64,000 nucleotides of DNA, from assembly GCA_000156115.1 (NCBI GenBank), contig DS995276.1:3084178-3148177 (forward strand), written 5' to 3'. Below are positions 15,813 to 24,764 of this stretch, one piece after another. The notes beneath the pieces were generated by a model, which saw only the letters and a program-made list of their open reading frames with translations, was not told the origin of the DNA and made no database searches. Every line of letters begins with the position of its first letter. Positions within the stretch are counted from its first letter, which is position 1. The translations under genes were made by a program, and so were the position numbers. This stretch comes from Rhodobacteraceae bacterium HTCC2083 (GTDB lineage Bacteria; Pseudomonadota; Alphaproteobacteria; Rhodobacterales; Rhodobacteraceae).

Positions 15813-17114
15813 CTATTTTTGTCTTTGTGCAGCACTGAGCACATCTTGCGCCCTTTGCCAAGGACCAGACCCACGTGGCAAACGCCCCGCTGCACGTTCT
15901 GCATGGAGTGCCGCATCCTGAAATCGTCCGCGTAACGCATACCGTTCCGCGACTAGGAGCGAGGCCATCGCAGGGCGTCCGGTTTTTGCGTAGGCATTTC
16001 CCAGATCGCGCAACGCGGCAGGATCGCGAAAATCGCGTGAGCGTGCGCGCTCTAGAACCTCCACTGCGGATTTAGCTTGGCCCGCAGCCAGCAGTGCACG
16101 ACCATAGCCAGCCAAGATCAACGTGTTCTTCGGGGCCAGTTTTGCAGCGCGACCGTAGGCATTAACAGCGGCTTTGTACTGGCGACCTTCCAAAAGAACT
16201 TGCCCCATTAGCTCATGGTAATAGGCATCATTCGGGCGAGATTTCAGCAACTTCTGCAGCACACCCGCAGCCTTTGAGGTCTGGGCGCGCCGGTGATATG
16301 CGATGGCTTCCATCATCAATTTGATATCACCCGTGGGCATTTGTTTAACGCGGCGCAATGTGCTTTTCGGAGCCTGCTGAAAGCCCCAGATCTTACCTTT
16401 CGCGCGTTCAAACCAGTATCGGCTGGTGTCGCTAAACGGGATGTCGCCGCCGTAAGCGTTCACATAAGCCTCCATCGCGCGCACGCGATTGCGGGTGAAG
16501 GGATGGGAGCGTGCATAAGGATCCTGACGCGACTGTGACAACACATCTTGGCCTTTGAAAATATCGTGCACCTCAATCGCGCCGCGCGTCGAAATGCCCG
16601 AGGCGGCCAGATAGCGCACCGCGGATTGATCGGCAGAGCTTTCCTCGGCGCGGCTATGGCTGAGCAAATTGCGCTGCGCAGATGACGCGACCCCAAGCGC
16701 GATCGCTCCTGATCCTTTAGCGCCACTCGCGGCCACCGCTGCGGCCAAAGCAATGCCAAGACCTGTGATATTGTTGCGCGTGCCAAGCTGCGACAAGCGT
16801 CGTGAGATATGACCGTTGGCGATATGCGCTGCCTCATGCGCGATCACGGATTGCAGGGCTTCGGCGCTTTTAAGGCGGGTGATCATGCCCGTGTGAATAA
16901 AGATTGCCCGAGAATCGATCACAAACGCATTTGGAATACGACTATCGATCAACAAGATCTTCACTTGCGCAGGGCTTAGTCCCGCCGCTTGCAAGATCGG
17001 ACGCGCCAATTGTGCCAACGCATGTTCGATATCCGCGTCACGAATAAGGCTTTGTGCACGCACGGGCAGCGCCAACAGGGCAAACATGACAACAAAACTG
17101 GCAAGCAAACGCAT
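15813..17114 (-). CDS. Periplasmic M48-family metalloprotease with TPR domain (BepA-like)
   Basis: 433 aa from the ATG at 17114, which begins a signal peptide (LLASFVVMFALLALPVRAQ). The zinc motif is HEAAH in SVIAHEAAHIANGHISRRL, with the third ligand Glu in SRAEESSADQSAVRYL. The C-terminal half has TPR-like helices (YHRRAQTSKAAGVLQKLLKS, AYGRAAKLAPKNTLILAGYG). BepA-type proteases assemble or degrade outer-membrane proteins such as LptD. It is co-oriented with the downstream dsbA-like gene (20-nt gap), suggesting a shared envelope quality-control role. Its start is 57 nt from the divergent aminotransferase gene. Confidence 0.92.
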   Translation of the reverse strand: MRLLASFVVMFALLALPVRAQSLIRDADIEHALAQLARPILQAAGLSPAQVKILLIDSRIPNAFVIDSRAIFIHTGMITRLKSAEALQSVIAHEAAHIANGHISRRLSQLGTRNNITGLGIALAAAVAASGAKGSGAIALGVASSAQRNLLSHSRAEESSADQSAVRYLAASGISTRGAIEVHDIFKGQDVLSQSRQDPYARSHPFTRNRVRAMEAYVNAYGGDIPFSDTSRYWFERAKGKIWGFQQAPKSTLRRVKQMPTGDIKLMMEAIAYHRRAQTSKAAGVLQKLLKSRPNDAYYHELMGQVLLEGRQYKAAVNAYGRAAKLAPKNTLILAGYGRALLAAGQAKSAVEVLERARSRDFRDPAALRDLGNAYAKTGRPAMASLLVAERYALRGRFQDAALHAERAAGRLPRGSGPWQRAQDVLSAAQRQK

Positions 17115-17171
17115 TGACTGTCCTTTGATTTCACGGTGAAAGCACATCATATTTTAGAATGGGAGAGGTAG

Positions 17172-18317
17172 ATGCGAAACTCAAGCCGTGGAGTGGTTGA
17201 TCCCTTTATTGTGATGGACGTCATGGAAGCGGCCCGCGCGGCTGAAGCGGCGGGGCGTCACATCATTCATATGGAGGTGGGGCAACCAGGCACTGCTGCA
17301 CCACTGGGTGCGCGGCAAGCTGCGGCAAAAGCTATGGAAGAAGACGCGCTTGGATATACGGTTGCTTTAGGTCTGCCTGCGCTGCGTAAACGCATCGCGC
17401 AGCTTTATGGCGAGTGGTATAATGTTGATCTGAACCCAGAGCGCGTGATCGTCACATCTGGCTCTTCCTCTGCGTTCTTGCTCGCCTTCACGGCGCTGTT
17501 TGAGGCGGGGGATCGCGTCGCCATCGGCGCGCCGGGCTATCCAAGTTACCGTCAAATTCTCAAAGCTCTGAGCCTCGAGCCGGTCTTGATTGAAGCCCGT
17601 CCCGAAAATCGTCTGCAACCAGTCGCGCGAGACCTGGAAAACCTGAACGCACAGGGATTAATGGTGGCATCGCCTGCGAATCCAACTGGCACTATGCTGA
17701 GTAAATCTGCAATGTCGGATCTGATTGGTGCCGCACATGAATCCGGAACCGCTTTTGTTTCAGACGAAATCTATCACGGGATCGAATATGAGGCGAAGGC
17801 CGTCACCGCCTTGGAACTCACAGACGACGCTTATGTCATCAACTCCTTCTCGAAATATTTTTCGATGACTGGGTGGCGCGTTGGCTGGATGGTTGTTCCC
17901 GAAGATCATGTGCGGGTGATCGAACGCCTTGCGCAAAACATGTTCATCTGTGCGCCCCATATCTCGCAAGTGACAGCGCTTGCGGCGATGGAGTGCCATG
18001 AAGAACTCGACGCAAATATGTCGGTTTATCGCGATAACCGTAGGCTAATCTTGGACGGCTTGCCTACAGCAGGCTTTGACAAATTCGCGCCCCCGGATGG
18101 TGGGTTTTACGCCTATGTGGATGTGAGCGATTACACAAATGACAGTCGCGCCTTTGCTGCCGAAATCTTGGAGAAAGCGGGGGTCGCTGTCACGCCAGGC
18201 CTCGATTTTGATAGCAAACGCGGTCATCAAACGCTCCGCCTGTCCTATGCCCGCAGCACTGATGACATCAAAGAAGGTCTGTTGCGCTTACAAAGCTTTA
18301 TGGCCACGCGCCGCTAA
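17172..18317 (+). CDS. Class I/II pyridoxal-phosphate aminotransferase
   Basis: 381 aa, fold type I. Recognisable are VTSGSSSAFLLAF (PLP phosphate region), SPANPTGTMLS (Asn), FVSDEIYHGIEY (Asp/Tyr), the Schiff-base lysine in NSFSKYFSMTGWRVGWM, and the carboxylate-binding Arg near LRLSYARSTDDI. GGGAGAGG precedes the ATG. Substrate cannot be fixed from the sequence; aspartate, alanine or aromatic amino acids are all possible in this subgroup. It diverges from the M48 protease gene. Confidence 0.9.
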   Translation: MRNSSRGVVDPFIVMDVMEAARAAEAAGRHIIHMEVGQPGTAAPLGARQAAAKAMEEDALGYTVALGLPALRKRIAQLYGEWYNVDLNPERVIVTSGSSSAFLLAFTALFEAGDRVAIGAPGYPSYRQILKALSLEPVLIEARPENRLQPVARDLENLNAQGLMVASPANPTGTMLSKSAMSDLIGAAHESGTAFVSDEIYHGIEYEAKAVTALELTDDAYVINSFSKYFSMTGWRVGWMVVPEDHVRVIERLAQNMFICAPHISQVTALAAMECHEELDANMSVYRDNRRLILDGLPTAGFDKFAPPDGGFYAYVDVSDYTNDSRAFAAEILEKAGVAVTPGLDFDSKRGHQTLRLSYARSTDDIKEGLLRLQSFMATRR

Positions 18318-18373
18318 CCCCTGCTTTGGTCTCTAAATACTCGGGGGATTGCGGGCTGGCCCCAACCCTTTTC

Positions 18374-19153
18374 TTAATTACCCAGCTCGACCCAAACAGG
18401 CACATGATCGGATGGTTTTTCACCCGCGCGCACGTGCATGTCGATCTGGCAGTCTACAAGAATATCCGCCACCGCAGGGCTAAGTAGGAAATGGTCAATG
18501 CGAATGCCATCGTCCTTGTTCCATGCACCGGCCTGATAATCCCAGAAGCTATAATGTTCTGGCCCGTGCACGCGTGCGCGAAAGGCTTCCGTCAGACCAA
18601 GGTTTACTAAGCGCCGATAGGCCGCACGGCTTTCTGGTCGTGCCAAAGCATCCTCTTGCCATACTTCGGGATGGCGTGCATCTTCATCTTGTGGGATAAT
18701 GTTGTAATCACCCGCCATCAAAAAAGGGGTTTCCTCTGCCAAAAGCGCTTCTGCGCGGGCTTGCAAACGTGCCATCCAAGCAAGTTTATAGTCATATTTC
18801 GGACCAGGCGCGGGATTGCCGTTCGGCAAGTACAAGCCACAAACACGGATCGCTTGTTTGCCAACCACTGTGGCTTCGATCCAGCGGGCTTGTTCGTCGC
18901 TGTCGTCGCCTGGCAGACCGCGCCGCACGTCTTCCAGCGGAAGTTTGGACAGGATGGCGACGCCATTAAATGATTTTTGCCCATGTGTTTCGACGTTATA
19001 TCCCATGTCTTCAAACAGCTCGCGCGGGAAGCCTTCGTCGACGGATTTGATCTCTTGCAGCAAAGCCACATCAGGTTGCGCGTCTTTTAGCCACTCGGGT
19101 AGGGCGGCGATCCGCGCTTTGATACCGTTGATATTGAAGGTTGCGATTTTCAT
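18374..19153 (-). CDS. xth: Exodeoxyribonuclease III
   Basis: 259 aa of the Mg-dependent exonuclease/endonuclease/phosphatase fold. It acts as an AP endonuclease and 3'-5' exonuclease in base excision repair. Motifs: the N-terminal FNINGIKAR (Asn), LLQEIKS (Glu), GLYLPNGN, MAGDYNIIPQD (Asp/Asn), and the C-terminal Asp-His in KPSDHVPVWVEL. Length matches XthA. It is convergent with the aminotransferase and transcribed alone. Confidence 0.95.
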   Translation of the reverse strand: MKIATFNINGIKARIAALPEWLKDAQPDVALLQEIKSVDEGFPRELFEDMGYNVETHGQKSFNGVAILSKLPLEDVRRGLPGDDSDEQARWIEATVVGKQAIRVCGLYLPNGNPAPGPKYDYKLAWMARLQARAEALLAEETPFLMAGDYNIIPQDEDARHPEVWQEDALARPESRAAYRRLVNLGLTEAFRARVHGPEHYSFWDYQAGAWNKDDGIRIDHFLLSPAVADILVDCQIDMHVRAGEKPSDHVPVWVELGN

Positions 19154-19321
19154 GGCTCAAGCTCCCGCTGCTTGGAACTTGATATTCCTTTAGTGCGAGG
19201 AGGTGCAAGCAAAGGCCGCGCGCGAAGCGAAGATCATGATTGATTTTATTCAGAGTTTTTCCCCGGTGCGTTCATGTGGCTTCCTAATTATTCAAGGCCC
19301 CAACAATTGATAGAGGGCGAT

Positions 19322-19603
19322 ATGTTGAAAATTTTGAATTTTTTTAAATCCAATACAGGCGAAACCAAGCTACTAACTATGCGTCAACGCTTTGAGGCCG
19401 CAGAAGCTAAATTGAATGCGGTTTTGTCCGAGCACACCGAGATGCCTGAGGTTAGCATTGATTCCGCATCTCGCACGATTTTCTTGACCGCGCCCGAGCA
19501 GTTTCCTGATGAAGCTTTGGCCTAGCCAGCCCCCGCCCAAGAGGAAGCGCCAAAAAATGAAACTTCGGATGAGATGCCGGCCACAACTGACGGCGAAAAA
19601 TGA
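19322..19603 (+). pseudogene. Small acidic protein of unknown function with in-frame TAG
   Basis: The frame begins at ATG 19322 (MLKILNFFKSNTGETK), runs 67 codons to TAG at 19523-19525, and continues in the same frame to TGA at 19601-19603. The extension is a protein-like acidic tail, PAPAQEEAPKNETSDEMP and then ATTDGEK. A CAG-to-TAG change would restore a 93-codon gene. The N-terminal part predicts a helix with coiled-coil character (MRQRFEAAEAKLNAVLSEH). It may still yield a 67-aa protein. No function recognised. It precedes the FISGS-repeat locus by about 300 bp on the same strand. Confidence 0.6.
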
Positions 19604-19905
19604 AATCTAAGCGTTTTACCAAGTGGTATCGGGTTAAGAATGATTCGCCTCTTCGTTGAAAATTACAACCAAACTCGTGGCATGCGTGTTGTGTTTCTTC
19701 GGTCTAATAACCCAGCCTACGATTGGTTTGACAAATTTTTTCCAAATTCTGGATAACTTTTATGACATCAGATTTTCAGGCGCTTAACGCTAAAAGCCAA
19801 TGTGGATAACTTAAAAACAAAACACTTATTGCAAATGTGGGTATTTAAAACACACGTTAAGAGTGTAACTATTTTCGACATCGAAACCCAAATTGGAGAA
19901 TAACG
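19604..19905 (+). other. Upstream region of the FISGS-repeat gene, with a possible 38-aa frame
   Basis: About 300 bp, AT-richer than its surroundings. A 38-codon frame at 19640-19756 (MIRLFVENYNQTRGMRVVFL...) reads like protein but lacks a good ribosome site. Two GTGGATAACTT/CTGGATAACTT-like words occur at about 19750 and 19801. The last 100 bases probably hold the promoter of the 93-aa gene. I see no terminator or riboswitch. Confidence 0.3.
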
Positions 19906-20187
19906 ATGTCTGCACTTTTGAAATCAGAAATTGAGTCCACGACACTTTCCACATCCCTTCACAGCGGCCACGGGACAGAGCTTTTCATCTCTGGTTCAGC
20001 CCCAACCAACTGCGATTTGCACGCGGGTAACGGCGTTGAAATGTTTATCTCCGGCTCCGCGCCTGTTGCCACAGGTGATGTACATTCCGGCCAAGGGGCT
20101 GAGCTTTTCATTTCCGGCTCCGCACCGACGACCGGATCTGCGCAGTTGCGTGGCGAATTGACCGATTTGTTCATCTCTGGATCTTAA
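19906..20187 (+). CDS. 93-aa FISGS-repeat protein of unknown function
   Basis: A good GGAG ribosome site stands before ATG 19906. After a 17-residue start (MSALLKSEIESTTLSTS) the whole protein is four tandem units of 20-21 residues, each ending FISGS: residues 27-31, 47-51, 68-72 and 89-93. The protein stops exactly at the last FISGS. The first three units share the pattern (L/V)H(S/A)G-x-G-x-E-(L/M)-F-I-S-G-S-A-P; the fourth is RGELTDLFISGS. There is no signal peptide, membrane segment or enzyme motif, and one Cys only (36). Leader plus repeated cores resembles a multi-core peptide precursor, but a structural or binding role is equally possible. It is followed by the 366-aa gene after 50 nt. 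Confidence 0.8.
   Translation: MSALLKSEIESTTLSTSLHSGHGTELFISGSAPTNCDLHAGNGVEMFISGSAPVATGDVHSGQGAELFISGSAPTTGSAQLRGELTDLFISGS
19979..20187 (+). repeat. Tandem repeat coding for FISGS units
   Basis: Four degenerate copies spaced 60-63 nt apart, each holding a version of GAGCTTTTCATCTCYGGYTC. Synonymous differences between copies (atctct, atctcc, atttcc) show the amino-acid repeat is kept by selection and is not a recent duplication. Confidence 0.8.
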
Positions 20188-20237
20188 TGTTGCGAGGCGA
20201 TTTACGAGGCGGTGACTTCACACAACAGGAGCAATTT

Positions 20238-21338
20238 ATGTCCAGCAATGTCATTTCACTGTCTCGTCGCCAAAATCCCAAAGCACATGATCGGGGTGCG
20301 CTTTTGCACAGTTTCGCTAAAATGCGCCGTGATCCAAACGATGTGTTTTGGTTGAAAGAAAACGCTGAGCTTTTGAATATCCTTGAATGCTCTGCGAGCA
20401 TGCTTGATAGCTATGATCTGAGTGCTTACGCGCAAATCTACGATAATTTGCCTAAACGTTTGGCTTTCTTTCCGCAGTATTACAGGTTTTTTGCCTCGAT
20501 CGCGCTTGATCTCGAGGGGCTGGGGCTGGCGGGAGATCACGCTGAGACTATTTGCGCGCGGATTGATCAACAAGGCCTGATTAACGCTGAACTCTCTGAC
20601 CTTCAACGTGCTGAAACCACGCGATTACTTGCGCGCCGCGGTATGGGGGTGGGCGAAGAGACGGACCTACAGGCGCGATTGCACCGCTTTATCAATCACA
20701 GCGCAACCTTTGCGTTGCCCAATCACAAAGTGGCCTATGAGTTGACGCATATTGTCTTTTACCTTTCTGAATACGGTCGTCGCGACCCGAAAATAAGTGC
20801 GGACGCTGTGCAAAGTCTGATCTTTTGCGGCATACTTGCACAGCTTGATCAAAATACCGATCTATTGGCAGAGGTCTGTATCGCCCTTCGCTATGCAGGC
20901 AAGGTGGCCCCCCAAGCATGGGAGGATCTGGTTAAAACGACTGCGCACGCGTTTGAGATCACTTTGCAGGACGCGGGGGCTGGGGATAATTACCATGAAT
21001 ATCTGGTGACCAATTGGGCGATGGCGCAGATGGGCGCTAACTCTTTCAAAGACACCTATACGTCTACGGGTGTTGGGTTTTACGCAGCGCAAAATAATAT
21101 TGGCGCTTTGGGGGCGATGTCTGAAATCTTATTTAGCTGGGATGGGCCGCGATCTGCTCAATGGAGCGTAATGAGACGCAATGTCTTCACGCGTTTGGAT
21201 GATAGGGTGGCACGACATCTCTCGGAAATAATTAAATCGACCTCAGAATTTGAGGCGTTTTTCGATCACTTCGCGCGGGCTTCGTCTGGCGGATCAAGCG
21301 TAATGGCTGCACAGGTCCATGAACTTGCGCGCAGGTAA
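20238..21338 (+). CDS. Alpha-helical protein of unknown function, partner of the FISGS-repeat gene
   Basis: 366 aa from the ATG at 20238, which has AGGAG 7 nt upstream; the frame upstream to 20187 is not credible. Predicted almost wholly helical and soluble, with no signal peptide. A distinctive stretch is KVAYELTHIVFYLSEYGRRDP near residue 165, and there is an NYHEYLVTNWAMAQMG motif about 100 residues later. The ELTH..FYL pattern recalls families of unknown function I have seen in Rhodobacterales, but I cannot name a fold or reaction. Close spacing to the repeat gene implies co-expression. It ends 14 nt from the convergent erpA. Confidence 0.8.
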   Translation: MSSNVISLSRRQNPKAHDRGALLHSFAKMRRDPNDVFWLKENAELLNILECSASMLDSYDLSAYAQIYDNLPKRLAFFPQYYRFFASIALDLEGLGLAGDHAETICARIDQQGLINAELSDLQRAETTRLLARRGMGVGEETDLQARLHRFINHSATFALPNHKVAYELTHIVFYLSEYGRRDPKISADAVQSLIFCGILAQLDQNTDLLAEVCIALRYAGKVAPQAWEDLVKTTAHAFEITLQDAGAGDNYHEYLVTNWAMAQMGANSFKDTYTSTGVGFYAAQNNIGALGAMSEILFSWDGPRSAQWSVMRRNVFTRLDDRVARHLSEIIKSTSEFEAFFDHFARASSGGSSVMAAQVHELARR

Positions 21339-21352
21339 GAAATTGCGAGAGT

Positions 21353-21676
21353 TTACATAGAAAAGCTGGTGCCGCATCCACAAGAACTGGACGCGTTTGG
21401 GTTTTCAATCGTGAAACGCGCACCGATGAGTTCTTCGGAGAAATCGATCACCGCGTTCTCCAAGAACGGAAGCGACATAGTGTCGACGACGACTTTCTCG
21501 CCGCTGCCTTCGAGTACTAAATCGTCGCTCGCGGGCGCATCGAGTTTGATTTCGTACTGAAAGCCTGAACAACCGCCACCCTCAACAGCCACGCGCAAGG
21601 CTTGACCTTGCTCGGCGGCACCAATCTCGGAGAGACGTTCAAACGCGCGCGCAGTCACTTTGGGAGGTAAGTTCAT
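21353..21676 (-). CDS. erpA: Iron-sulfur cluster insertion protein, A-type carrier
   Basis: 107 aa from the ATG at 21676. It has the HesB/IscA/ErpA fold with the three conserved cysteines: GGGCSGFQYE, and the C-terminal pair in SSSCGCGTSF. A-type carriers accept Fe-S clusters from the Suf or Isc system and deliver them to apoproteins. The choice of ErpA over IscA/SufA rests on isolation from a suf/isc cluster and is only likely. It diverges from dgt across 78 bp, a pairing often seen in alphaproteobacteria. Confidence 0.88.
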   Translation of the reverse strand: MNLPPKVTARAFERLSEIGAAEQGQALRVAVEGGGCSGFQYEIKLDAPASDDLVLEGSGEKVVVDTMSLPFLENAVIDFSEELIGARFTIENPNASSSCGCGTSFSM

Positions 21677-21754
21677 CGGGGTGATCCGCCTGTTGGCTCT
21701 TTGCTGTGGTTTCAATATAGTGGGGCTCGGGACAAGCGGCAAGGACGGGACTTC

Positions 21755-22891
21755 ATGCGCGCATCATATTCTTGCGATCCACTTTTAACGCGGGGCCGTT
21801 TGGTGGTTGAAGAAGAAAGTGCGCATCGCACTTGTTTTCAACGCGACCGTGATCGGATAATTCATTCCAGTGCGTTTCGGCGGCTGAAACATAAAACCCA
21901 AGTGTTTGTCGAACATGAGGGCGACTATTTCCGCACGCGGCTCACGCATTCTATTGAGGTCGCACAAGTGGCGCGCACGATGGCGGGCGCGCTTGGCTTG
22001 AACGAAGAGCTCACGGAGGCGATTGCGCTCGCCCATGACCTTGGCCACACGCCGTTTGGTCACACGGGCGAAGACGCGCTTGATGCGTTGATGCAACCAT
22101 ATGGTGGTTTTGATCATAACGCGCAGGCGGTAAAAATCGTCACTGCGCTTGAGCGGCATTATGCGGATTTTGATGGGCTCAACCTGACATGGGAAACACT
22201 GGAAGGATTGGCGAAACACAACGGTCCTGTGACAGGTGATTTGCCTCATGTGCTCAGCGAGTATAACGCACGGCATGATCTTGAACTGCACACATTCGCG
22301 AGCGCTGAGGCGCAGATCGCGGCGCTTTCTGATGATATTGCCTACAATAATCACGATTTGCACGATGGTTTGCGCGCAGGTTTATTTTCCGAGGATGATA
22401 TTCGCGCACTGCCCATTGTTGGTGACGCTTTTATGCAGGTGGACCAACTTTACCCGACGCTAGAATCAAGCCGCCGCATGCATGAAGCTTTGCGGCGCGT
22501 GTTTGGTGTGATGGTCTCTGATGTCATTCAAACCAGTCGCAACATCTTGGTTAAAAGTGCAGTTGAGACTGTGTTAGATGTACGTGCATTAGATCATGCA
22601 GTTATTATATTTTCCAACGATCTATGGCATGATCTTAAAGTGATACGTGAATTTCTTTTTATCCGCATGTACCGCGCGCCCTCGGTTGTTCAAATGCGCG
22701 AACGTGTGACCAAAGTGGTCGAAGAGTTGTTCCCCCTCTTTATGAATCAGACCAATCTGCTGCCTGCGGAATGGCAAGTCGATATCGAGAACGCGAAGGA
22801 TGAAACCGCGTTGGCGCGCATCGTTTCTGACTATATTTCTGGCATGACGGACCGCTTTGCGCAGCAAGAACATACACGTTTGCTTGGCTAA
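21755..22891 (+). CDS. Deoxyguanosinetriphosphate triphosphohydrolase-like protein
   Basis: 378 aa from the ATG at 21755. HD-domain dNTPase: SSAFRRLKHKTQVFVEHEGDYFRTRLTHS (His and Arg of the active site), AHDLGHTPFGHTGEDAL (the HD pair), and LSDDIAYNNHDL (last metal Asp). It hydrolyses dNTP to deoxynucleoside and triphosphate. The short, roughly 380-residue form matches the Dgt type-2 subfamily common in alphaproteobacteria. It sits upstream of argS with a 59-nt gap. Confidence 0.93.
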   Translation: MRASYSCDPLLTRGRLVVEEESAHRTCFQRDRDRIIHSSAFRRLKHKTQVFVEHEGDYFRTRLTHSIEVAQVARTMAGALGLNEELTEAIALAHDLGHTPFGHTGEDALDALMQPYGGFDHNAQAVKIVTALERHYADFDGLNLTWETLEGLAKHNGPVTGDLPHVLSEYNARHDLELHTFASAEAQIAALSDDIAYNNHDLHDGLRAGLFSEDDIRALPIVGDAFMQVDQLYPTLESSRRMHEALRRVFGVMVSDVIQTSRNILVKSAVETVLDVRALDHAVIIFSNDLWHDLKVIREFLFIRMYRAPSVVQMRERVTKVVEELFPLFMNQTNLLPAEWQVDIENAKDETALARIVSDYISGMTDRFAQQEHTRLLG

Positions 22892-22950
22892 GCCGTTGAA
22901 AGTTGTGCTGTGCGTGGTAAGACCCGCTCAAACCTTATGGGACGTGTTCG

Positions 22951-24684
22951 ATGAACCTCTTTGATGATATTCGCAGTGCTGTCTTGACCTCGCTAGAGGC
23001 CATGCAAGCGCAGGGCGTTTTGCCCGCTGATCTAGACTTTGCCAACGTCGCGGTAGAGCCTCCGCGCGATGGCGCGCATGGAGATATGGCGACCAATGCG
23101 GCTATGGTTTTGGCGAAACCTGCTAAGATGAAGCCACGAGATATTGCGGACGCTTTAGCGAGGCATTTGATCTTGGATCCACGGATCGAATCGGTCGACG
23201 TCGCGGGCCCCGGTTTCTTGAATATGCGGCTGTCAAGCGCGCTTTGGCAGGGTGTGATTGGCACTGTTCTGGATCAGGGGGCTGATTTTGGGCGCTCTGA
23301 CATGGGGCAGGGCAAAAAAGTTAATGTAGAGTATGTCTCCGCGAACCCGACGGGTCCTTTGCATGTAGGACACACGCGGGGCGCCGTATTTGGCGATGCC
23401 TTAGCGAGCTTGCTGGATTATGCGGGCTATGCCGTCACGCGGGAATATTATATCAATGATGGCGGCGCGCAGGTCGATGTGCTCGCGCGGTCTGTATATC
23501 TGCGTTATCTTGAAGCGCACGGCCAAGAAGTCGCGTTTGAGGATGGCACATATCCCGGCGATTACCTGATCCCTGTCGGCGAAGAGCTGAAAGAGAAGGT
23601 TAGCGACGCCTATGTAGGCAAGCATGAAAGCGACTGGCTGCTTGATGTGCGGGAGTTCTCGACCGAAAAAATGATGGATCTGGTGCGGGCTGATCTTGCC
23701 TCGCTCGGGATTGAGATGGATGTGTTCTACTCGGAAAAATCGCTTTACGGCACGGGCCGGATTGAAGCTGCTATTGACGCTTTGAAAGATAAGGGCTTGA
23801 TCTATGAGGGTGTGCTTGAGCCACCGAAGGGCAAGAAGCCTGAGGATTGGGAGCCGCGCGAGCAGACATTGTTCAAATCGACAGAGCATGGGGATGATGT
23901 GGATCGCCCTGTTATGAAGTCCGATGGGGCTTGGACCTATTTCGCACCAGATATCGCGTATCACTACGATAAGGTGTCGCGCGGATTTGATATGCTGATC
24001 GACGTTTTCGGCGCGGATCATGGTGGGTACGTAAAACGGATGAAGGCAGCTGTCTCGGCTTTGTCTGATGGAAAAGTACCGCTGGATATCAAGCTAACGC
24101 AACTGGTTAAGTTGTTCAAAAACGGTGAGCCGTTCAAGATGTCCAAACGGGCAGGGACCTTTGTGACTTTGCGCGATGTTGTGGATCAAGTGGGCGCAGG
24201 CGCGACGCGGTTCCATATGTTGACGCGCAAGAATGACGCGCCTTTGGATTTCGACTTTGATAAAGTGCTGGAGCAGTCCAAGGATAACCCTGTTTTCTAC
24301 GTTCAATACGCCAATGCGCGGGTGCATTCTGTGCTGCGTAAAGCTTCGGATGCGGGGCTGGATTTGTCCGCGACGCCTGATCTGACACAACTTAATCACG
24401 AGGCGGAGATCGCTGTCGCCAAGAAGCTCGCAGAATGGCCGCGCCTTGTAGCGCTTGCTGCACGCACGAATGAACCACACAGGATCGCCTTCTATCTCTA
24501 TGATTTAGCAAGTGAATTCCACGCGCTCTACAATCGGGGTAATGAGTTGCCTGAGCTGAGATTCCTACAAGACGGCCAAGATGCCACATCTATTTCTAAA
24601 ATAGCACTGGCGCGGTCCGTCTCTGTTGTGATTTGCGCTGGCCTTGGTATCTTGGGTGTTGATCCGGTTGAAGAAATGCGCTGA
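22951..24684 (+). CDS. argS: Arginyl-tRNA synthetase
   Basis: 577 aa class I synthetase. An N-terminal Add-1-type domain is followed by the HIGH-type motif GPLHVGHTRGAVFGDAL, the MSK-type loop FKMSKRAGTFVTL and the C-terminal DALR anticodon-binding domain (AFYLYDLASEFHALYN). It charges tRNA-Arg. It begins a co-directional run argS-SPOR-nagZ-scpA-scpB with short or overlapping junctions after the SPOR gene. Confidence 0.97.
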   Translation: MNLFDDIRSAVLTSLEAMQAQGVLPADLDFANVAVEPPRDGAHGDMATNAAMVLAKPAKMKPRDIADALARHLILDPRIESVDVAGPGFLNMRLSSALWQGVIGTVLDQGADFGRSDMGQGKKVNVEYVSANPTGPLHVGHTRGAVFGDALASLLDYAGYAVTREYYINDGGAQVDVLARSVYLRYLEAHGQEVAFEDGTYPGDYLIPVGEELKEKVSDAYVGKHESDWLLDVREFSTEKMMDLVRADLASLGIEMDVFYSEKSLYGTGRIEAAIDALKDKGLIYEGVLEPPKGKKPEDWEPREQTLFKSTEHGDDVDRPVMKSDGAWTYFAPDIAYHYDKVSRGFDMLIDVFGADHGGYVKRMKAAVSALSDGKVPLDIKLTQLVKLFKNGEPFKMSKRAGTFVTLRDVVDQVGAGATRFHMLTRKNDAPLDFDFDKVLEQSKDNPVFYVQYANARVHSVLRKASDAGLDLSATPDLTQLNHEAEIAVAKKLAEWPRLVALAARTNEPHRIAFYLYDLASEFHALYNRGNELPELRFLQDGQDATSISKIALARSVSVVICAGLGILGVDPVEEMR

Positions 24685-24764
24685 ATGACATTCCTCACCG
24701 GACTTGAGTAGTTCGACGATTGATGCGGAGCGGCTTTGTGTCGCGCGCACAGATGTGAGGCAAA

